Source of the DNA: Muricea muricata
Lineage: Eukaryota > Cnidaria > Anthozoa > Malacalcyonacea > Plexauridae
Direction of reading: 5' to 3'
Assembly: GCA_963855995.1 (NCBI GenBank)
Contig: OY979723.1
Coordinates: 6,446,176-6,510,175, forward strand
Length of the DNA stretch: 64,000 nt
The notes below the pieces were generated by a model that searched no databases, had not been told where the DNA came from, and saw nothing but the letters and a program-made list of their open reading frames with translations. Positions 58,569 to 64,000 of the stretch are shown here, piece after piece. How positions within the stretch are numbered: the stretch's first letter is position 1; every line of letters begins with the position of its first letter. The translations under genes and the position numbers were made by a program.

Positions 58569-61019
58569 TCTCACTTTACTTATTGAATAAAGTGGGAACC
58601 GTCGCTTTTAGCAGCTCGTTTCTCTGTATAGCGCTCTTTGTAAGCGTATTTAGACTATAAATGTTCATATTACTTGCACATACTCATGCCATGAATTTTA
58701 TTTTTCGAAAACGATAAAATACGGTCAAATATCATGAAACGTACTGCATTAGCGTATGTGGGAATCGTTTAAGCGGAAGCGTGTCTTGCAAACGTTTCCA
58801 TAGTAATTTGTTAATATTTTGTTCGATACCCATTTCTCTGTAATACAGCGTTAATTCGCTTTGGCACACTTGTAATTATATTATCTACATAATCTACAGG
58901 GATGTTATGTAAAGTTTTTATAACTCTACTTTTAAATTCCTGCCATGTCTCTCGTACAATTTGCGAATCTATAACTTGTCGCTCGAGCCCTTTTTTTGCT
59001 ATATGGAACATGTTTTCGATTGGATTTAAGTCTGGAGATCTTGCTGGAATGCAGAATAATTCACAGCATTCTTTCTCTATAGCTTTGCGAGCAGCAACGC
59101 TTCGTTGAGATGGATCATTGTCCATAATGAACCATTTTCGTCCACGTTTACGCGAGAACAGAAGAGGAAACTTGTTCTGTACAAACCAAGCAAAATACCT
59201 TCCGGTCATTTTCTCGTATTCCTCGACCATAACGGCTCCCTGCTTGTAGGAAATTGCAACGAGTAGGTGCAGACGTTTCCCACCAGCAAGACTTTTTGAC
59301 CCTTTCGCAGTAACCTGTAAACCCTACGACCTTTTCCTCCACACCCGCCCTCTTGGAGCTAATGCGTCACTAAGAGGCCTGGTCTTGTGAACAGAAGATA
59401 CCCCGTCTAAATAGAATGCAATACTTCGAGTGAAGAAATTTGGGCTTGTCGATAGTAATTTCTTGCACTCACATGCAAATGCCTTTCGTTTCCTACGGTC
59501 ACCGTTTGTTACAACTCCCTTTTTTACGTGCTGGTAGAAAGTTAAAACCAGCCGCTTTCACCTCTCGATAAATGGTACGGTATGATATTTCGCGTGATAA
59601 TAGGCCCCTTTGGGCAACCAAACGCTGAACAGTAAAGTTTGGGTCTTCATTTCGAATAGTATTAATTGTTCTTATTAGTTTTCTTCGATCTCTGTCTGTC
59701 AGCTTCTTCGGCCTACCAATATTTTTGGGTTTAATTATGCTGCGTTTTTCCTGGACACTGTCCCTGAGAATAAGCGAAACAGGTGGTTTGGATATATTCG
59801 CCTTTTTAGCAATCACTCTGCATGAATACTTTTTTCTCGGCCAAGGAAAAGAACATATGCTCGCGTCATATCGTAAATCCGTACATTATACTTCATAATT
59901 GTTCGCTGGGGGAAAGAACTAGCTGTGATTCATTATGAATGACGCGCCTTTTATAATACTACCACTTCAATGCCAGGGTGGATACACAACATGACGCATA
60001 GTTTGCATAAGTATCAAATGATAAACACCCAATGATAATTGCATTTTGTCCTAAATACGTTTACGTATTTTAAAATCCAGATAAATCGAGATGTCTTCCT
60101 TGCGTTGGCGAAAAGCAAAATCACCAATGTCCGATCACTTGTAGTATCCAGTCGCAAAATGACTGACGCATACATGTAAAGAAAAATCCGTGCTAATTGT
60201 ATGTGTTGAACATCTCTGCGCTTTAAAACGTCCGTCAACTTAGTCATTTGCGAATACTGTCAAAAATACTCTCAAATACACGCATTTTTAACTTCAGAAC
60301 TAAATTTTAATTCATTAATATAAATGAACCTCACAGACAATCAGTGACAAAACACTCTGGACAAAATATCAAATAACACTACACTGCTGTATATTTGACC
60401 CCCCGTGCCCCCCTTTCAATGTTGAAGCGAACAATTATGACACAAAATGTTGTATACAACACCAACAACATTGTTTAGGGTGGGGGGGGGGGGGAGGGAG
60501 GGAGCTGCTTTATCTAAGCAACTCTCTAAAAATTGTGTTACTTGTAGGTTGAGAAGCAACTGTCCAAAACAGTTTTGTCACTGATTGTATTAAAGCCATA
60601 TCCTGCCAGATTGTATTGCATTGTTAAAAAATTTGGAATCTCTTGCGACGAGCAAAGAAATATCACTCCCTGTGGCTGTTGCTTTGCCGAATTTTTATGA
60701 AAGAAGTAACTATTCATTATGTTAGGTGAACACACAATTTCGGACATTTCTAACAATATCAATTTTGTGCACGAATATTTTGTGTAAGTAAAGCGCTTAT
60801 GTCAGCAAATTTATCTCACGATTCCCACTCCTACTTAAGTAATAGTTATGGGGTAAAAGTATAATCAGATGAACTATTACTCAAATTTTCTCGCATTCCT
60901 TATTCGATTAACCTATAATGAATTGACTTGGATCTTTACTTTACGTAATATCAATAATATGACATGAAAATCTATATTTTACCTCACGGTTCCCACTTTT
61001 CAAACAAAATAATGTGAGA
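58569..61019 (-). mobile_element. Tc1-like IR/DR transposon, copy C (2,451 bp)
   Basis: Complete copy with a 13-G central run at 60478-60502. From here on copies carry TGTAATACAG and TTCTGTACAAACC in place of the C variants in A and B, marking two sub-lineages in physical order. Confidence 0.88.
58811..59869 (-). pseudogene. Tc1-like transposase, copy C, broken
   Basis: Lesions as in A and B. DNA-binding part 59499-59816, catalytic end 58811-59230. The TTCTGTACAAACC variant is silent in the catalytic frame. Confidence 0.85.
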
Positions 61020-61021
61020 TG

Positions 61022-63465
61022 TCTCACTTTACTTATTGAATAAAGTGGGAACCGTCGCTTTTAGCAGCTCGTTTCTCTGTATAGCGCTCTTTGTAAGCGT
61101 ATTTAGACTATAAATGTTCATATTACTTGCACATACTCATGCCATGAATTTTATTTTTCGAAAACGATAAAATACGGTCAAATATCATGAAACGTACTGC
61201 ATTAGCGTATGTGGGAATCGTTTAAGCGGAAGCGTGTCTTGCAAACGTTTCCATAGTAATTTGTTAATATTTTGTTCGATACCCATTTCTCTGTAATACA
61301 GCGTTAATTCGCTTTGGCACACTTGTAATTATATTATCTACATAATCTACAGGGATGTTATGTAAAGTTTTTATAACTCTACTTTTAAATTCCTGCCATG
61401 TCTCTCGTACAATTTGCGAATCTATAGCTTGTCGCTCGAGCCCTTTTTTTGCTATATGGAACATGTTTTCGATTGGATTTAAGTCTGGAGATCTTGCTGG
61501 AATGCAGAATAATTCACAGCATTCTTTCTCTATAGCTTTGCGAGCAGCAACGCTTCGTTGAGATGGATCATTGTCCATAATGAACCATTTTCGTCCACGT
61601 TTACGCGAGAACAGAAGAGGAAACTTGTTCTGTACAAACCAAGCAAAATACCTTCCGGTCATTTTCTCGTATTCCTCGACCATAACGGCTCCCTGCTTGT
61701 AGGAAATTGCAACGAGTAGGTGCAGACGTTTCCCACCAGCAAGACTTTTTGACCCTTTCGCAGTAACCTGTAAACCCTACGACCTTTTCCTCCACACCCG
61801 CCCTCTTGGAGCTAATGCGTCACTAAGAGGCCTGGTCTTGTGAACAGAAGATACCCCGTCTAAATAGAATGCAATACTTCGAGTGAAGAAATTTGGGCTT
61901 GTCGATAGTAATTTCTTGCACTCACATGCAAATGCCTTTCGTTTCCTACGGTCACCGTTTGTTACAACTCCCTTTTTTACGTGCTGGTAGAAAGTTAAAA
62001 CCAGCCGCTTTCACCTCTCGATAAATGGTACGGTATGATATTTCGCGTGATAATAGGCCCCTTTGGGCAACCAAACGCTGAACAGTAAAGTTTGGGTCTT
62101 CATTTCGAATAGTATTAATTGTTCTTATTAGTTTTCTTCGATCTCTGTCTGTCAGCTTCTTCGGCCTACCAATATTTTTGGGTTTAATTATGCTGCGTTT
62201 TTCCTGGACACTGTCCCTGAGAATAAGCGAAACAGGTGGTTTGGATATATTCGCCTTTTTAGCAATCACTCTGCATGAATACTTTTTTCTCGGCCAAGGA
62301 AAAGAACATATGCTCGCGTCATATCGTAAATCCGTACATTATACTTCATAATTGTTCGCTGGGGGAAAGAACTAGCTGTGATTCATTATGAATGACGCGC
62401 CTTTTATAATACTACCACTTCAATGCCAGGGTGGATACACAACATGACGCATAGTTTGCATAAGTATCAAATGATAAACACCCAATGATAATTGCATTTT
62501 GTCCTAAATACGTTTACGTATTTTAAAATCCAGATAAATCGAGATGTCTTCCTTGCGTTGGCGAAAAGCAAAATCACCAATGTCCGATCACTTGTAGTAT
62601 CCAGTCGCAAAATGACTGACGCATACATGTAAAGAAAAATCCGTGCTAATTGTATGTGTTGAACATCTCTGCGCTTTAAAACGTCCGTCAACTTAGTCAT
62701 TTGCGAATACTGTCAAAAATACTCTCAAATACACGCATTTTTAACTTCAGAACTAAATTTTAATTCATTAATATAAATGAACCTCACAGACAATCAGTGA
62801 CAAAACACTCTGGACAAAATATCAAATAACACTACACTGCTGTATATTTGACCCCCCGTGCCCCCCTTTCAATGTTGAAGCGAACAATTATGACACAAAA
62901 TGTTGTATACAACACCAACAACATTGTTTAGAGTGGGGGGAGGGAGGGAGCTGCTTTATCTAAGCAACTCTCTAAAAATTGTGTTACTTGTAGGTTGAGA
63001 AGCAACTGTCCAAAACAGTTTTGTCACTGATTGTATTAAAGCCATATCCTGCCAGATTGTATTGCATTGTTAAAAAATTTGGAATCTCTTGCGACGAGCA
63101 AAGAAATATCACTCCCTGTGGCTGTTGCTTTGCCGAATTTTTATGAAAGAAGTAACTATTCATTATGTTAGGTGAACACACAATTTCGGACATTTCTAAC
63201 AATATCAATTTTGTGCACGAATATTTTGTGTAAGTAAAGCGCTTATGTCAGCAAATTTATCTCACGATTCCCACTCCTACTTAAGTAATAGTTATGGGGT
63301 AAAAGTATAATCAGATGAACTATTACTCAAATTTTCTCGCATTCCTTATTCGATTAACCTATAATGAATTGACTTGGATCTTTACTTTACGTAATATCAA
63401 TAATATGACATGAAAATCTATATTTTACCTCACGGTTCCCACTTTTCAAACAAAATAATGTGAGA
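61022..63465 (-). mobile_element. Tc1-like IR/DR transposon, copy D (2,444 bp)
   Basis: Complete copy. The G tract begins GAGTGGGGGG (62931) instead of GGGTGGGGGG. Otherwise very close to copy C. Confidence 0.88.
61264..62322 (-). pseudogene. Tc1-like transposase, copy D, broken
   Basis: Same lesions. DNA-binding part 61952-62269, catalytic end 61264-61683. One amino-acid change, ERQV to ERQA, distinguishes it (about 61427). Confidence 0.85.
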
Positions 63466-63467
63466 TG

Positions 63468-64000
63468 TCTCACTTTACTTATTGAATAAAGTGGGAACCG
63501 TCGCTTTTAGCAGCTCGTTTCTCTGTATAGCGCTCTTTGTAAGCGTATTTAGACTATAAATGTTCATATTACTTGCACATACTCATGCCATGAATTTTAT
63601 TTTTCGAAAACGATAAAATACGGTCAAATATCATGAAACGTACTGCATTAGCGTATGTGGGAATCGTTTAAGCGGAAGCGTGTCTTGCAAACGTTTCCAT
63701 AGTAATTTGTTAATATTTTGTTCGATACCCATTTCTCTGTAATACAGCGTTAATTCGCTTTGGCACACTTGTAATTATATTATCTACATAATCTACAGGG
63801 ATGTTATGTAAAGTTTTTATAACTCTACTTTTAAATTCCTGCCATGTCTCTCGTACAATTTGCGAATCTATAACTTGTCGCTCGAGCCCTTTTTTTGCTA
63901 TATGGAACATGTTTTCGATTGGATTTAAGTCTGGAGATCTTGCTGGAATGCAGAATAATTCACAGCATTCTTTCTCTATAGCTTTGCGAGCAGCAACGCT
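63468..64000 (-). mobile_element. Tc1-like IR/DR transposon, copy E (cut by window end)
   Basis: Left terminal region and the carboxy end of the transposase (63710 onward, including SPDLNPIEN). The array evidently continues past the window. Confidence 0.85.

Overview
The window is animal nuclear DNA. Genes are split into short exons with GT/AG introns, most of the sequence is repeats, and the recognisable host proteins are metazoan: PLAT-domain protein, delta/p120-catenin-type armadillo protein, GINS2 and MCM2. The LINE linker at 20.75-21.0 kb and the general repeat style suggest a cnidarian, probably an anthozoan, but this is inference. No rRNA, tRNA or CRISPR array was seen.

Layout. (1) 0.5-3.2 kb: last exons of a PLAT gene with three PLAT domains, one carrying a frameshifting 8-bp duplication. 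(2) 3.6-8.6 kb: an armadillo-repeat gene fragment with a decayed LINE and two MITEs in its introns. (3) 7.1-16.9 kb: the 3' end of that gene is amplified. Its last two exons recur at 15.9-16.2 kb, and between them lie four tandem foldback units with arms of about 0.55-0.6 kb, each preceded by a copy of the penultimate exon. (4) 16.9-19.6 kb: minisatellite. (5) 20.7-26.4 kb: LINE scrap, a broken DD41D mariner-like transposase, then a 4.0-kb P-element-like transposon (8-bp target duplication, THAP-type exons) with a hAT-like MITE nested in it. (6) 26.4-36.2 kb: an E2F-rich promoter-like patch, GINS2 exons 1-4, then MCM2 exons directly behind on the same strand. GINS2 lacks its last exon and MCM2 lacks its first ones. 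Both encode parts of the CMG replicative helicase and both carry lesions. (7) 36.3-40.1 kb: nested terminal-inverted-repeat elements and near-perfect hairpins. (8) 40.1-51.5 kb: about 32 copies of a 355-bp satellite with higher-order structure. (9) a 200-N gap. (10) 51.7-64.0 kb: a head-to-tail array of a 2.44-kb Tc1-like transposon with IR/DR-type ends, copies joined by only 2 bp, all carrying the same transposase lesions.

How it fits together: four host genes are present as fragments among nested transposons and three kinds of tandem array. The strongest novelty candidates are the tandem IR/DR transposon array, the exon-carrying foldback array, and the abutting GINS2/MCM2 fragments. Because several host exons carry frameshifts or damaged splice sites, two readings remain open: a decaying repeat-rich duplicate region, or local sequence and assembly error. 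All coordinates and identities come from reading by eye; no search was run.
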